NCBI GenBank assembly: GCA_021307325.1
Contig: CP089931.1
Coordinates: 1,636,979-1,700,978 of the forward strand
DNA from: Peptoniphilus sp. GNH
Lineage (GTDB): Bacteria > Bacillota > Clostridia > Tissierellales > Peptoniphilaceae
Length of the DNA stretch: 64,000 nt
Reading direction: 5' to 3'
Position 1 is the stretch's first letter; the number at the start of each line of letters is the position of its first letter. The position numbers and the translations under genes were made by a program. The notes beneath the pieces were generated by a model. It was not told the origin of the DNA. It saw only the letters and a program-made list of their open reading frames with translations, and made no database searches. This document shows positions 31,209 to 39,945 of the stretch, in pieces.

Positions 31209-31237
31209 AAATAATGACCCCTTTAGTGGGGTCAGTT
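31209..31237 (-). terminator. Terminator of the MoxR-VWA operon
   Basis: TGACCCC and GGGGTCA form a GC-rich stem over a five-to-six-base loop, 15 bases beyond the VWA stop. The T tract on the minus side is interrupted. Confidence 0.75.
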
Positions 31238-31247
31238 TTAAATAAAT

Positions 31248-32843
31248 TTATGCCTTATTGGCAAAGACCTGTTTGAAGAAATTGCCAACTATTTTGTGGA
31301 AATTTTCTATATTTTTTATATAGGCAAAATCTTGACCGAAGATATATTTTTCCTTGGGAAGATCTTTTTCCTTGCCGGCATATACTCCGAGGACTTGGAT
31401 ACCTGTAAGCCTTGCTCTTAGAACTTCCTTGGCTGTATCTTCGACAGCGATTTTTTCTGTGTAGGCCTTAGCATTGTTTTCCAAGAGGGCTATATTCATC
31501 TCGTCGTTTGGACTGGCATCTGATAGGACTATGAAGATGTTTTTGCAACTTGGATCTGTAATTTCTTTTATAGCTTTTATGGCATAGCCATCACGATTGG
31601 CTCCAAGGGCTTGGTAGGAGAATATTTTATCTAGCCCATTTTGGTCGAAGTCTTTTAGAACATCAACTATTTGGTAGTTAAAAAAGTTTTTGAAGCCGAG
31701 GACTCTTACTGGAATTTGTGCCATGCTTATAGCCTTTGCGATGATGTAGGCTGAACTTGCTATTTGGGCTTCCTTTTCTTTTAAAGATGCAGATGAGTCT
31801 AGGATGAGGGTAATTTTGTAGCTTGTGTGGTCTTTTTTTATGTCTTTTATAAAGAGCTTAGTTTCACCGAGTTTACTTCGCCAAATTTTTGAGGGTATCA
31901 CCTTGCCGCTGTTTTTTCTTTCTATATCATCATCCACTTGCTTGATAAGCAAATTTTTTATGAGGTCGCAGAGAAAACGAGCCTGGCGATTTATTGCAAT
32001 TTTATTTTTTTCGTAGTAGTTTTTGTTGACATTTTTTGTTTTTTCTAGTTTTTCCTTGGAATATTCACCCTTGGGGCTTTGGGGGTAGTCGTTTTTGGTA
32101 AAATGAAGTTTGATATTTTGATGGATACCAGATGAGATGGCTTGCTCTATTTTGCCTGTAAGAGAAGAGGGATAGGCAGATTTACCAAACTTGTCTTCGA
32201 CTGATTTTTTGCGGATTTTCTCCGCCTTGGTAAGAGCATCGGCATTTTCTAAACTCTCATCGCCCAAGAGATGCTCTGTAAATTCTGCAGAACCAAGTGT
32301 GTATTTTTCCAAGTCGTAAAGGTTTAAAAATTGTTGTTCTCTGCTGGAAAAATTTTTTCTTTTTTTCTTTTTATCTTTAAAGTCTTTTATATATTCTCTG
32401 TCTTCTGTTTGCCTACCAAGGCTTTGCAAGCTCTGCAAAAAGTATTCAAGAGCCTGGTCAAAATCTTTTGGCTTTTTAATTTCTAGCTTGGGTAGACTTT
32501 CCAAGTAGGCCTTTCTTTTGGCATATATACCAGGTCTTTCTTTTAAAAGTTTATCTTTGTAGATGCAATCTAGCAGATATGAAAGTTCTGCTAATAGGTG
32601 TTTGTTTTCCGCTTTGATTTGGTTTTCCTTTTTTCCATAGGGATCTTGACCTTGGGGTTTTTCTTTTGCCATTTCTTCTAGGAGAAATGTTAAGATTTCA
32701 TATGAATTTTCCCTTTGCGAAAGACCTAGCAGCCCAAGGAAATAAAGGTCTGTTTCAATAAGAGTTGATGGAGCTTTTCTCTCATATTTTCCCGAGATTG
32801 TCCAGAGGATATTTTCCAGTCTATAAGGGTCTAAAATTTTCAT
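31248..32843 (-). CDS. VWA-domain protein, partner of the MoxR-type ATPase
   Basis: 531 residues. The N-terminal two thirds is helical, highly charged and lysine-rich. The C-terminal von Willebrand A domain has the metal site DSSAS in TLILDSSASLKE (about residue 347). MoxR/VWA pairs act as chaperones that insert cofactors or assemble complexes, as NorQ/NorD and CbbQ/CbbO do. It overlaps the ATPase gene by 4 bp. The client is not identified; the nearest plus-strand gene is gdhA, but no link is shown. Confidence 0.82.
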   Translation of the reverse strand: MKILDPYRLENILWTISGKYERKAPSTLIETDLYFLGLLGLSQRENSYEILTFLLEEMAKEKPQGQDPYGKKENQIKAENKHLLAELSYLLDCIYKDKLLKERPGIYAKRKAYLESLPKLEIKKPKDFDQALEYFLQSLQSLGRQTEDREYIKDFKDKKKKRKNFSSREQQFLNLYDLEKYTLGSAEFTEHLLGDESLENADALTKAEKIRKKSVEDKFGKSAYPSSLTGKIEQAISSGIHQNIKLHFTKNDYPQSPKGEYSKEKLEKTKNVNKNYYEKNKIAINRQARFLCDLIKNLLIKQVDDDIERKNSGKVIPSKIWRSKLGETKLFIKDIKKDHTSYKITLILDSSASLKEKEAQIASSAYIIAKAISMAQIPVRVLGFKNFFNYQIVDVLKDFDQNGLDKIFSYQALGANRDGYAIKAIKEITDPSCKNIFIVLSDASPNDEMNIALLENNAKAYTEKIAVEDTAKEVLRARLTGIQVLGVYAGKEKDLPKEKYIFGQDFAYIKNIENFHKIVGNFFKQVFANKA

Positions 32844-33754
32844 TTGAAAATCTCTTCTGCTTTTGTAGTCTTTGGGATTAGAGTTTTTATTACATCTTCT
32901 ACAACTTGATTTTCATATTTATCAAAAGACTTATGGACAAGGCCCATTTCAAGAGCAGGATAAATTCCAAGTCCTTTTTTCATAAGTTTTAGAGCCTCTA
33001 TTAGGCCTCTTAAATCTATCGGACGGGATGAAATTTCTGATTTTAGAGATTTTTCTTCCAAGTCCTTGAAAAGACGGGAGAAAATTTTTACATAGTCCTC
33101 TTTTAGTGGCAGGACTTCTCTTAAAAGGTCTTTAAGATCTTCTTCACTAATTAGCTCTAGATTTATAACCATGAATCGGGAAACCAGGGCCTCGTTTAAT
33201 TCTCTAGTACCCATATAGCCGTAGTTCATCGTGCCTATAAAGCGGGCGGCCTTATTAATTTCAACAATTTCTCCACCAGGAAGATCTAGAATGCGTCTGA
33301 AATCCAAGAGGGAGTGCAGGACGCTCAAGGCTTCATTTCTTGCCATATTTATTTCATCAAAAATTAAAAAACCACCTTCTTTTGCAGCTCTTAGAACGGG
33401 GCCTTCTCTAAATACAACTTCATTATTTTTAAAAGTGTCTGCTCCTATTAAAGCTTCTGAGTCCGAGTTTATATTTAGACTGACAGTGTAGATGGGTCTT
33501 GCAAAGATGTATGCGAGATTTTGGGCGAGTACATTTTTCCCAGTAGCCTTGGGACCTTGGATTAGAATATTAGATCCGTTTAGAAGGGCTATGATTGCCT
33601 TTTCAAGAGATGCTTTCCCCCTGTATCTAAAACTGGGGACCGGGATTTTTCTTTCCAAATCGGGTCTTAGATGCATTTTTTTTCTAAAGTCTAGAATTTC
33701 TTTTTTTAAATTATCATCCAAATTTTGAATGTTTAAATATTCTTCTATTTGCAT
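32840..33754 (-). CDS. MoxR-type AAA+ ATPase
   Basis: 304 residues. The P-loop reads GPKATGKN (residues 67-74), with Asn where Ser/Thr is normal. Walker B is GGFLIFDEIN, the sensor is FIGTMNYGYMGTRELNEALVSRF, and the fold continues with SRPIDLRGLIEAL. It likely remodels the complex bound by its VWA partner, encoded next on the same strand. The start follows GGAG at 33754. Confidence 0.9.
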   Translation of the reverse strand: MQIEEYLNIQNLDDNLKKEILDFRKKMHLRPDLERKIPVPSFRYRGKASLEKAIIALLNGSNILIQGPKATGKNVLAQNLAYIFARPIYTVSLNINSDSEALIGADTFKNNEVVFREGPVLRAAKEGGFLIFDEINMARNEALSVLHSLLDFRRILDLPGGEIVEINKAARFIGTMNYGYMGTRELNEALVSRFMVINLELISEEDLKDLLREVLPLKEDYVKIFSRLFKDLEEKSLKSEISSRPIDLRGLIEALKLMKKGLGIYPALEMGLVHKSFDKYENQVVEDVIKTLIPKTTKAEEIFK

Positions 33755-33928
33755 TTTTTACTCCTTTATGATTTTATATGAGGTCTTATATTTATATTTA
33801 TCTAACAATTCTATCACATTTAAAATGGTATTTTCTATTAATTGAAAGAGGATTGATAATTCTTTCTAACTTAATTCTTTTATAAATGGTCTTTTTATGA
33901 TAGTATTCTATCTTGAAGGGGTGATGAA

Positions 33929-35293
33929 ATGGATCATAAGGAATACCAAGAATACCGGGAGTATTTCAACAAACTCATTAAAGAAAAACAACTTAAAGAA
34001 CTAAAGGACGCCATAGAGGATTTAAACGTCGTTGATTTAGCTGAAATTATTGAGGACCTTGACGACAAAAATATGCTTATTGTCTTTAGGCTGATTCCAA
34101 AACTTAAGGGTTCGGAAGTATTTTCTTATATGGAAACTTTCAACCAACTTCGTATCATAAATTCTATAAATGATACTGAAATTTTAAACATATTAAAGGA
34201 ATTGGACTTTGACGATAGAATAGACATTTTGGAAGAGATGCCAGCCAATGTTGTAACCAAACTTTTGGCTTCATCTACACCAGAAGAAAGAAAGGTAATC
34301 AATGAATTCTTGAGATATCCGGAAGATTCTGCCGGATCTATCATGACAATAGAATATGTGCATTTAAAGCCGGATATGACTGTAAGGCAGGCTTTGGATT
34401 ACATTAAAAAAACTGGGGTTGACAAGGAAACCATCTATACTTGCTATGTTGAAAATGAGTATAAGATGCTAATAGGTTTTGTTTCGCTTAGGACCATAGT
34501 TGTGTCTAACGAAGACCTTTTAATCAAGGACATCATGGAAGAGGATGTAATCTTTGTAAATACTACTGACGACCAAGAAAAGGTAGCAGATATGTTTGTG
34601 AGATATGGTTACATTGCATTGCCAGTTGTGGATTCAGAACACAGGCTCTGTGGTATCATAACTTTTGACGATATCATGGATGTAGTAGAAGAAGAAACAA
34701 CAGAAGACTTTCACAAGATGGCTGCAGTCAATCCATCTGATGACGAATACCTGGACCAAACTCCATGGCAACTTGCCAAGAACAGGATTCCATGGCTTTT
34801 GATTTTGATGATTTCTGCTACCTTGACTTCTGGAATTATAGACAATTATTCATATATTATAAGTCAGTATATAATTTTAACTACCTTCATACCCATGATT
34901 ACAGATACAGGTGGTAACTCTGGCTCTCAAGCCTCAACTGTTGTAATCCGTGCCATGGCCACTGGAGAAATTAGCCTTTCAGATGCTCTCAAGGTAATTT
35001 TTAAGGAGATGAGTGTAGGTCTTATTGCAGGGGCTGTTTTGGGATGTGTAAACTTTGTTAGGATGATGATATTTACAAAGGCTGGAGTTGTAGTATCTGC
35101 CCTTGTTTCTTTTACAGTTATCATAACCGTCATTCTTTCCAAGCTTTTGGGAGCAGCGCTTCCCATGCTTGCTAAGAGAGTCCATATAGACCCAGCCATT
35201 ATGGCATCGGCTGTAATAACGACTATTATAGACTCGGTTGTGCTTATAATTTATTTTAACCTCGCATCTTTTTTGCTTGGTATATTAATATAG
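33929..35293 (+). CDS. mgtE: Magnesium transporter MgtE
   Basis: 454 residues. An N-terminal superhelical domain (about 1-130) is followed by tandem CBS domains (about 130-255, ending TFDDIMDVVEEETTEDFHK) and five membrane helices with PMITDTGGNSGSQASTVVIRA, the conserved PxxxDxxGNxG Mg site. Mg2+ enters through a gated channel. No M-box-like leader is visible in the 174 bases upstream. Confidence 0.96.
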   Translation: MDHKEYQEYREYFNKLIKEKQLKELKDAIEDLNVVDLAEIIEDLDDKNMLIVFRLIPKLKGSEVFSYMETFNQLRIINSINDTEILNILKELDFDDRIDILEEMPANVVTKLLASSTPEERKVINEFLRYPEDSAGSIMTIEYVHLKPDMTVRQALDYIKKTGVDKETIYTCYVENEYKMLIGFVSLRTIVVSNEDLLIKDIMEEDVIFVNTTDDQEKVADMFVRYGYIALPVVDSEHRLCGIITFDDIMDVVEEETTEDFHKMAAVNPSDDEYLDQTPWQLAKNRIPWLLILMISATLTSGIIDNYSYIISQYIILTTFIPMITDTGGNSGSQASTVVIRAMATGEISLSDALKVIFKEMSVGLIAGAVLGCVNFVRMMIFTKAGVVVSALVSFTVIITVILSKLLGAALPMLAKRVHIDPAIMASAVITTIIDSVVLIIYFNLASFLLGILI

Positions 35294-35303
35294 GTAATTC
35301 ATT

Positions 35304-35332
35304 TAAAGGAGTTCTTGGGAACTCCTTTTTTA
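35304..35332 (+). terminator. Terminator of mgtE
   Basis: AAAGGAGTTC and GAACTCCTTT pair over TTGG and are followed by T residues. Confidence 0.88.
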
Positions 35333-35377
35333 ATGCGATAGAGGGCTGCTTTTATTCTTATTTTGAGGGCTATATAG

Positions 35378-35383
35378 TATAAT
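35378..35383 (+). promoter_or_regulatory. -10 of the murB operon
   Basis: TATAAT lies 16 bases before the murB start. The ATG at 35382 overlaps this box and cannot be the start if the promoter is real. The -35 is weak. Confidence 0.5.
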
Positions 35384-35399
35384 GAATATGAGGTGGAGT

Positions 35400-36302
35400 A
35401 TGGATTTACATAAAATTTTCAAAGATTTTAATGATATAGATATTTTTTATAATAGAGATTTAAAAGCTTATACTAATTTCAAGTTAGGAGGCCCGGCTGA
35501 TGCCATGGCTTTTCCAAAAAGTGAAAAGGATATTGTGAGTCTCTTGGAAATTTGTTTTAAGCATAATGTTTCCTATGTGATTTTAGGCAAGGCGTCTAAT
35601 CTCATTGTAAGAGATGGCGGAGTTGAAGGCTTGGTAATTTTTTTAAGAGAAAATTTTTCAAAAATTGAGCATGAAAAAAACATAATAAATGCACAAGCTG
35701 GCATTTCTATGCAAGCTCTTGCAAATTATGCAAGAGACCTTTCTCTTTCGGGAGCTGAATTTATCCATGGGATACCAGGAAGCCTTGGAGGTGGCGTTTC
35801 TATGAATGCCGGAGCCTATGGAGGCGAGATTAAAGACATTATACAATCTGTAAGAGTGCTTGATAGAGATTTAAATATTAGAGAGTTTTCTAATGAGGAA
35901 ATGAATTTTAGATACAGAAATTCAAGAGTATTTGACGAGGGACTTTTGGTTTTGTCTGCCAAGCTAAAATTGCAAGAAAAAGACAAGGAAGGTATAAATG
36001 CTCTTATGAAAGATCTCATGCAAAGGAGAATCTCTAAACAACCTCTTGAATATCCATCTGCTGGTTCTACCTTTAAAAGGCCAGAAGGCTATTTTGCAGG
36101 TAAACTTATAGATGATGCGGGCCTTAGGGGATTTAGACTTGGAGATGCACAAATTTCAGAAAAGCACTGCGGATTTGTAATAAATAGAGGAGAAGCCACT
36201 GCCTCTGAGGTCATAGATCTCATAGAGACTGTGCAAAAGATAATATATGACAAATATGGTATTGAAATTGAGAGAGAAGTAAAAATTATAGGGAGGCAAT
36301 AA
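35400..36302 (+). CDS. murB: UDP-N-acetylenolpyruvoylglucosamine reductase MurB
   Basis: 300 residues. It has TNFKLGGPADAMAFPKS, the FAD-binding GKASNLIVRDGGVEG and GIPGSLGGGVSMNAGAYGGEI, plus PLEYPSAGSTFKRP with the catalytic Ser and GDAQISEKHCGFVIN. It reduces the enolpyruvyl group to UDP-MurNAc in wall synthesis. The start at 35400 follows GAGGTGGAG. The stop overlaps rapZ by one base, the conserved Firmicute order. Confidence 0.97.
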   Translation: MDLHKIFKDFNDIDIFYNRDLKAYTNFKLGGPADAMAFPKSEKDIVSLLEICFKHNVSYVILGKASNLIVRDGGVEGLVIFLRENFSKIEHEKNIINAQAGISMQALANYARDLSLSGAEFIHGIPGSLGGGVSMNAGAYGGEIKDIIQSVRVLDRDLNIREFSNEEMNFRYRNSRVFDEGLLVLSAKLKLQEKDKEGINALMKDLMQRRISKQPLEYPSAGSTFKRPEGYFAGKLIDDAGLRGFRLGDAQISEKHCGFVINRGEATASEVIDLIETVQKIIYDKYGIEIEREVKIIGRQ

Positions 36303-37138
36303 TGGAGATTTTAATTATTACCGGACTTTCGGGAGCCGGCAAGTCTCAAGCTTTAAATGTTTGTGAAGATATGGGTTATTTCGCCATGGACAATTTGCCT
36401 CCGGCTCTTTTATCTAAATTTGTGGAGCTTTCAATGGGCAGGGATGACTTGGATAGGGCTGCTGTTGTTATTGATTTAAGAGCAAGACCATTTTTTAAAG
36501 ATCTCTCCAAGGCCCTTGATGGATTAAAGACCATGGGTGTTGATTTTAGGATAATTTTTCTGGAAGCAGATGAGGATTGCATAATCAGGCGTTATAAGGA
36601 AAAGAGAAGACCCCATCCTCTATCTTCGGACATTGTAGAAGGTTATAGAAAAGAAAAACAATTGACAGAAGATTTGAGGAATAGGGCCGATTTTGTAATA
36701 AATACTAGTGATTACAAGAATAAGGACATCAAAAACAAGATGTTGGATATTCTTGGAAGTGGCGAGAAGGACATATTGATTTCTATTAATTCTTTTGGAT
36801 TCAAAAATGGAATCCTTTTAGATGCTGATTTGGTTTTTGATGTTAGATTTATAGAAAATCCATATTATATAAAAGAACTCAGAGAAGAAAATGGACTTAG
36901 CGACAAGGTAAGAGATTTTGTCTTAAAAAATGATGTGACCAAGACTTTTATTTCAAAAACTATGAATCTTTTAAACTTTCTAATACCCAACTACAAGGCT
37001 GAAGGCAAGTCAATCCTTGTCATTGGAATAGGTTGTACTGGGGGTTATCATAGGTCTGTTGCCATTGCATGCAAGCTTGCTTACGACTTGGAAAAGGCAG
37101 GTTATAAGATTTCTTTAAGGCACAGGGATTTGAAATGA
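36302..37138 (+). CDS. rapZ: RNase adapter / nucleotide-binding protein RapZ (YvcJ)
   Basis: 278 residues. The P-loop is GLSGAGKS (8-15), followed by DNLPPALLSKF, KRRPHPLS and C-terminal SFGFKNGILLDADLVFDVRF and GIGCTGGYHRSVAIA. In E. coli it guides RNase E to GlmZ; in Bacillus YvcJ binds nucleotides and affects competence. It is coupled on both sides. Confidence 0.95.
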   Translation: MEILIITGLSGAGKSQALNVCEDMGYFAMDNLPPALLSKFVELSMGRDDLDRAAVVIDLRARPFFKDLSKALDGLKTMGVDFRIIFLEADEDCIIRRYKEKRRPHPLSSDIVEGYRKEKQLTEDLRNRADFVINTSDYKNKDIKNKMLDILGSGEKDILISINSFGFKNGILLDADLVFDVRFIENPYYIKELREENGLSDKVRDFVLKNDVTKTFISKTMNLLNFLIPNYKAEGKSILVIGIGCTGGYHRSVAIACKLAYDLEKAGYKISLRHRDLK

Positions 37139-38100
37139 GAAATAAAAAATTTGTGGTGATAGGAGGAGGAACCGGAGTCTCGAATATTTTAAGAGGTCTA
37201 AAGCTTTTCACATCTGAGATTACGGCTATTGTAACTATGGCAGATGATGGTGGGGGCTCTGGACTTTTGAGAAGGGAAATGGGAATTTTGCCACCAGGAG
37301 ATCTTAGAAATGCTCTTGTAGCTCTTGCAAATTCTTCCTCTTCTATGGAAAAGCTGCTTCAATTTAGATTTAAAAGAGGCCCTCTTGAAGGGCAAAATTT
37401 CGGCAACCTCTTGATCGCCTCTTTAACTGAAATCTATCAGGATTTCGAAACTGCCATCTATGAAGCTGCCAAAGTTTTAAATATATCGGGCAGAGTTTTT
37501 CCTGTAACCTTGGATAACGTTCACCTAGAGGCTGAATTTGAAAATTCTAACAGATGTATAGGCGAGTCCAAGATTGGAGAGGTCGCTTTTAGAGAGAAAA
37601 CGAGAATTAAAAGACTTTCAAACTTCCCAAGAAGGGCCCAAATTTTTTCTAGAGCAGAAGAGGCAATTTTGGATGCTGATGCAATAATTCTAGGACCAGG
37701 TTCTCTTTATACTTCTGTAATTTCAAATCTCATAGTAAAGGGCGTACCAGAGGCAATAAGAAAATCTTCAGCCAGAGTTTATTATATAGGAAATATTATG
37801 ACTGAAAAGGGAGAGACCGACTCTTATAGCATAAGTGACCATATAAGGGCTATAAAGGATCATGGAGGAGATTTTATAGATAGGGTGCTTATAAATACAA
37901 AGGTGCCCGAGGCCGAGCTTTTAAAACGATATGAAGAAAAGAATCAGACCTATATTGATATTTCTAAGGAAGATATGGATTATTTAAAGAGTGAGAATAT
38001 GAAAGCCATAATGGGTAATTTTATCAATGACGACCAAGACTGCATTAGACATTCTTCTATAAGAATTTGTGGCAAGATTATGGAAGATCTCGACAGCTAG
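37135..38100 (+). CDS. yvcK: Gluconeogenesis factor YvcK/GlmR
   Basis: 321 residues. It has VVIGGGTGVSNILRGLK and MADDGGGSGLLRREMGILPPGDLRNALVALA typical of the CofD-like YvcK family, and GPGSLYTSVISNLIVKGVPEAI. In Firmicutes it binds UDP-sugars and stimulates GlmS, linking carbon flow to wall precursors. It overlaps rapZ by 4 bp. Confidence 0.95.
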   Translation: MRNKKFVVIGGGTGVSNILRGLKLFTSEITAIVTMADDGGGSGLLRREMGILPPGDLRNALVALANSSSSMEKLLQFRFKRGPLEGQNFGNLLIASLTEIYQDFETAIYEAAKVLNISGRVFPVTLDNVHLEAEFENSNRCIGESKIGEVAFREKTRIKRLSNFPRRAQIFSRAEEAILDADAIILGPGSLYTSVISNLIVKGVPEAIRKSSARVYYIGNIMTEKGETDSYSISDHIRAIKDHGGDFIDRVLINTKVPEAELLKRYEEKNQTYIDISKEDMDYLKSENMKAIMGNFINDDQDCIRHSSIRICGKIMEDLDS

Positions 38101-38111
38101 GAAAACATTTG

Positions 38112-38140
38112 TTTACAAGGCTTATAAGTTCTTGTATAAT
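38112..38140 (+). promoter_or_regulatory. Promoter of whiA-crh
   Basis: TTTACA (38112-38117) and TATAAT (38135-38140) are separated by 17 bases, with TG directly before the -10. It lies in the 57-base gap between yvcK and whiA. Confidence 0.7.
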
Positions 38141-38157
38141 TATAAATTAGGAGTAGT

Positions 38158-39102
38158 ATGAGCTTTTCAAATTTTGTTAAAAATGAAGCTGCAAAAGTAA
38201 AAAATGAGAAAACTTCAACTGTGGAAGCAGAGCTTGCGGGATTTATCAGGATGAATTCCAAGATTTCCTTGACTTCTAAGGGCCCCAGCATTAGGTTTGT
38301 AACTGAAAATGCCTCTGTTGCTAGGAGGATGTTCACTTTCATAAAGAGATTTTATGGAGAAAATGTGACAGCCTTTGTGTCAAGAAATACCAGTTTGAAA
38401 AAGAACAACAACTACAACATAGTCGTGGATGATTATGATGTGGTCAAGGTTTTGTTATATGATACGGATTTCATAAGAAACGATAACTATTTCATGCCCA
38501 ATTTTGATTTGCCCAGGGAGCTTTTAAACTCGATAGATTGTAAAAAAGCTTATATAAGAGGCTCTTTTTTGGGGGCTGGTTCTATAAGTAATCCGGAAAA
38601 ATCCTATCATATGGAATTTGTCATGAAAAATGAACTGCACGCTCATGGTTTGGAGCTGCTTTTGAAAGATTTTGGACTCAGACCAGGAATAACTGAAAGA
38701 AATGATTCATACGTTCTCTATTTAAAAGAAGCTGAACAGATTTCCGATCTCCTGGCTCTTATTGATGCTACTAAATCCGTTTTGGATTTTGAAAATATAC
38801 GGGTTCTCAAGGACATGAGAAATCATGTAAACCGACTTGTGAATTGTGAGACGGCAAATCTCAATAAGACAGTGAAGGCGTCTGTAAGACAGAGAGAAGA
38901 TATCTTGCTTATTGATAAAATCTTAGGCTTGAAGAAGCTCCCACAAGAGCTTTTTGAAGTTTGTGAATTGAGACTAGAAAACATGGAGGCTTCCCTTAAA
39001 GATTTGGGATCTATGTTGGATCCGCCTTTAGGTAGAAGTGGAGTAAATCACAGATTTAAAAAAATAGAGGAAATTGCTAATAACTTAAGGAGTGGAGAAT
39101 AA
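38158..39102 (+). CDS. whiA: WhiA-type DNA-binding protein
   Basis: 314 residues. The N-terminal LAGLIDADG-like homing-endonuclease fold shows AYIRGSFLGAGSISNPEKSYHMEFV, and the C-terminal helix-turn-helix shows SLKDLGSMLDPPLGRSGVNHRFKKI. In Firmicutes it affects division, chromosome segregation and metabolism. It overlaps the HPr-like gene by one base. Confidence 0.95.
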   Translation: MSFSNFVKNEAAKVKNEKTSTVEAELAGFIRMNSKISLTSKGPSIRFVTENASVARRMFTFIKRFYGENVTAFVSRNTSLKKNNNYNIVVDDYDVVKVLLYDTDFIRNDNYFMPNFDLPRELLNSIDCKKAYIRGSFLGAGSISNPEKSYHMEFVMKNELHAHGLELLLKDFGLRPGITERNDSYVLYLKEAEQISDLLALIDATKSVLDFENIRVLKDMRNHVNRLVNCETANLNKTVKASVRQREDILLIDKILGLKKLPQELFEVCELRLENMEASLKDLGSMLDPPLGRSGVNHRFKKIEEIANNLRSGE

Positions 39103-39347
39103 TGAAAGAAAAATTACTTGAGGTATCAAAGGAGGACGGTCTTCAATCTAGAGCAGCCGCCTTGTTTGTAAAGACGGCAAACCAATTTGTTTCTGAGATA
39201 ACTCTTGAAGTGGGCGATGAGAGAGTAAATGGCAAAAGTATAATAGGTATTATGAGTCTTGGCATTTTCGCTGGTGAAAAGGTGAAGATTTATTGCCAGG
39301 GCCCAGATGAGGAAGAAGCTCTCGCCTCTTTGGAAAAGATTATATAA
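39102..39347 (+). CDS. crh: Crh-like HPr-family protein (Gln15, Ser46)
   Basis: 81 residues of HPr fold. Position 15, the phosphorylated histidine in HPr, is glutamine (DGLQSRAAALFV), so it cannot take part in PTS transfer. The regulatory serine is kept at position 46 (VNGKSIIGIM). This matches Bacillus Crh, also encoded after yvcJ-yvcK-whiA, where HprK-phosphorylated Crh is a CcpA corepressor. Ala18 replaces the usual Pro. The alternative is a divergent HPr, but Gln15 and location both favour Crh. Confidence 0.85.
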   Translation: MKEKLLEVSKEDGLQSRAAALFVKTANQFVSEITLEVGDERVNGKSIIGIMSLGIFAGEKVKIYCQGPDEEEALASLEKII

Positions 39348-39357
39348 GATCTAATTT

Positions 39358-39392
39358 GCAGGAAGGGGTCCAAAGACGTCTTCCTTTTCTTA
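39358..39392 (+). terminator. Terminator after crh
   Basis: AGGAAG (39360-39365) and CTTCCT (39380-39385) form the stem, followed by TTTTCTT. The outer TTTGCA and TGCAAA can pair as well. Confidence 0.65.
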
Positions 39393-39408
39393 TGCAAATT
39401 GTGATTTC

Positions 39409-39437
39409 TTGTATTTTTTAAAGAGTATTGATAAAAT
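39409..39437 (+). promoter_or_regulatory. Promoter of tadA operon
   Basis: TTGTAT (39409-39414) and TAAAAT (39432-39437) are separated by 17 bases, 28 bases before the start. Confidence 0.6.
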
Positions 39438-39465
39438 GTAATTTAATTTAGTGTTTTGGTGAAAG

Positions 39466-39945
39466 ATGGATAGGACAAATAAAAGCGAGTATTTCATGAA
39501 AGAGGCCTTAAAAGAGGCCCTTATTGCATATGCAAATGATGATGTGCCGGTGGGATGCGTTATAGTAAAAGGAGATGAGATTGTGGCAAGAGGTCACAAT
39601 CAAAAGGTCTTTTTAAATGATCCGACTGCTCATGCCGAAATTTTAGCCATAAGAAAAGCTGCCGAGATCTTAAAGACTTGGCACATGGAGGATTGCTCAA
39701 TATATGTCAGCCTCGAGCCCTGTGCCATGTGTGCTGGCGCTCTTATCCAGGCCAGGCTAAAGAAGGCTTATATAGCTGTGATGAATGATAGAATGGGTGC
39801 TTGCGGAAGTCTTATAAATCTTTTGAACCAGGATGGTTTTAATCACAAGATTTCAGTCGAGGTAGGACTTTTAGGAAAACTTTCCTCCTACATAATATCC
39901 AGATTTTTTAAAAATCTGAGAAAGAAAAACAAGGGTGTTTTATGA
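39466..39945 (+). CDS. tadA: tRNA-specific adenosine deaminase TadA
   Basis: 159 residues of the cytidine deaminase-like fold. Zinc and proton shuttle sit in PTAHAEI (His56, Glu58) and EPCAMC (Cys86, Cys89). It makes inosine at the wobble position of tRNA-Arg(ACG). The ribosome-binding site is weak (GGTGAAAG). It overlaps the next gene by 4 bp. Confidence 0.94.
   Translation: MDRTNKSEYFMKEALKEALIAYANDDVPVGCVIVKGDEIVARGHNQKVFLNDPTAHAEILAIRKAAEILKTWHMEDCSIYVSLEPCAMCAGALIQARLKKAYIAVMNDRMGACGSLINLLNQDGFNHKISVEVGLLGKLSSYIISRFFKNLRKKNKGVL

Noticed and set aside
33755-33928. Possible M-box Mg riboswitch before mgtE
   Set aside because: The 174-base gap is too short and AT-rich and shows no stable multi-helix structure.
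39358-39470. Signal recognition particle RNA near tadA
   Set aside because: It is often near tadA in Firmicutes, but this gap holds only a terminator and promoter.
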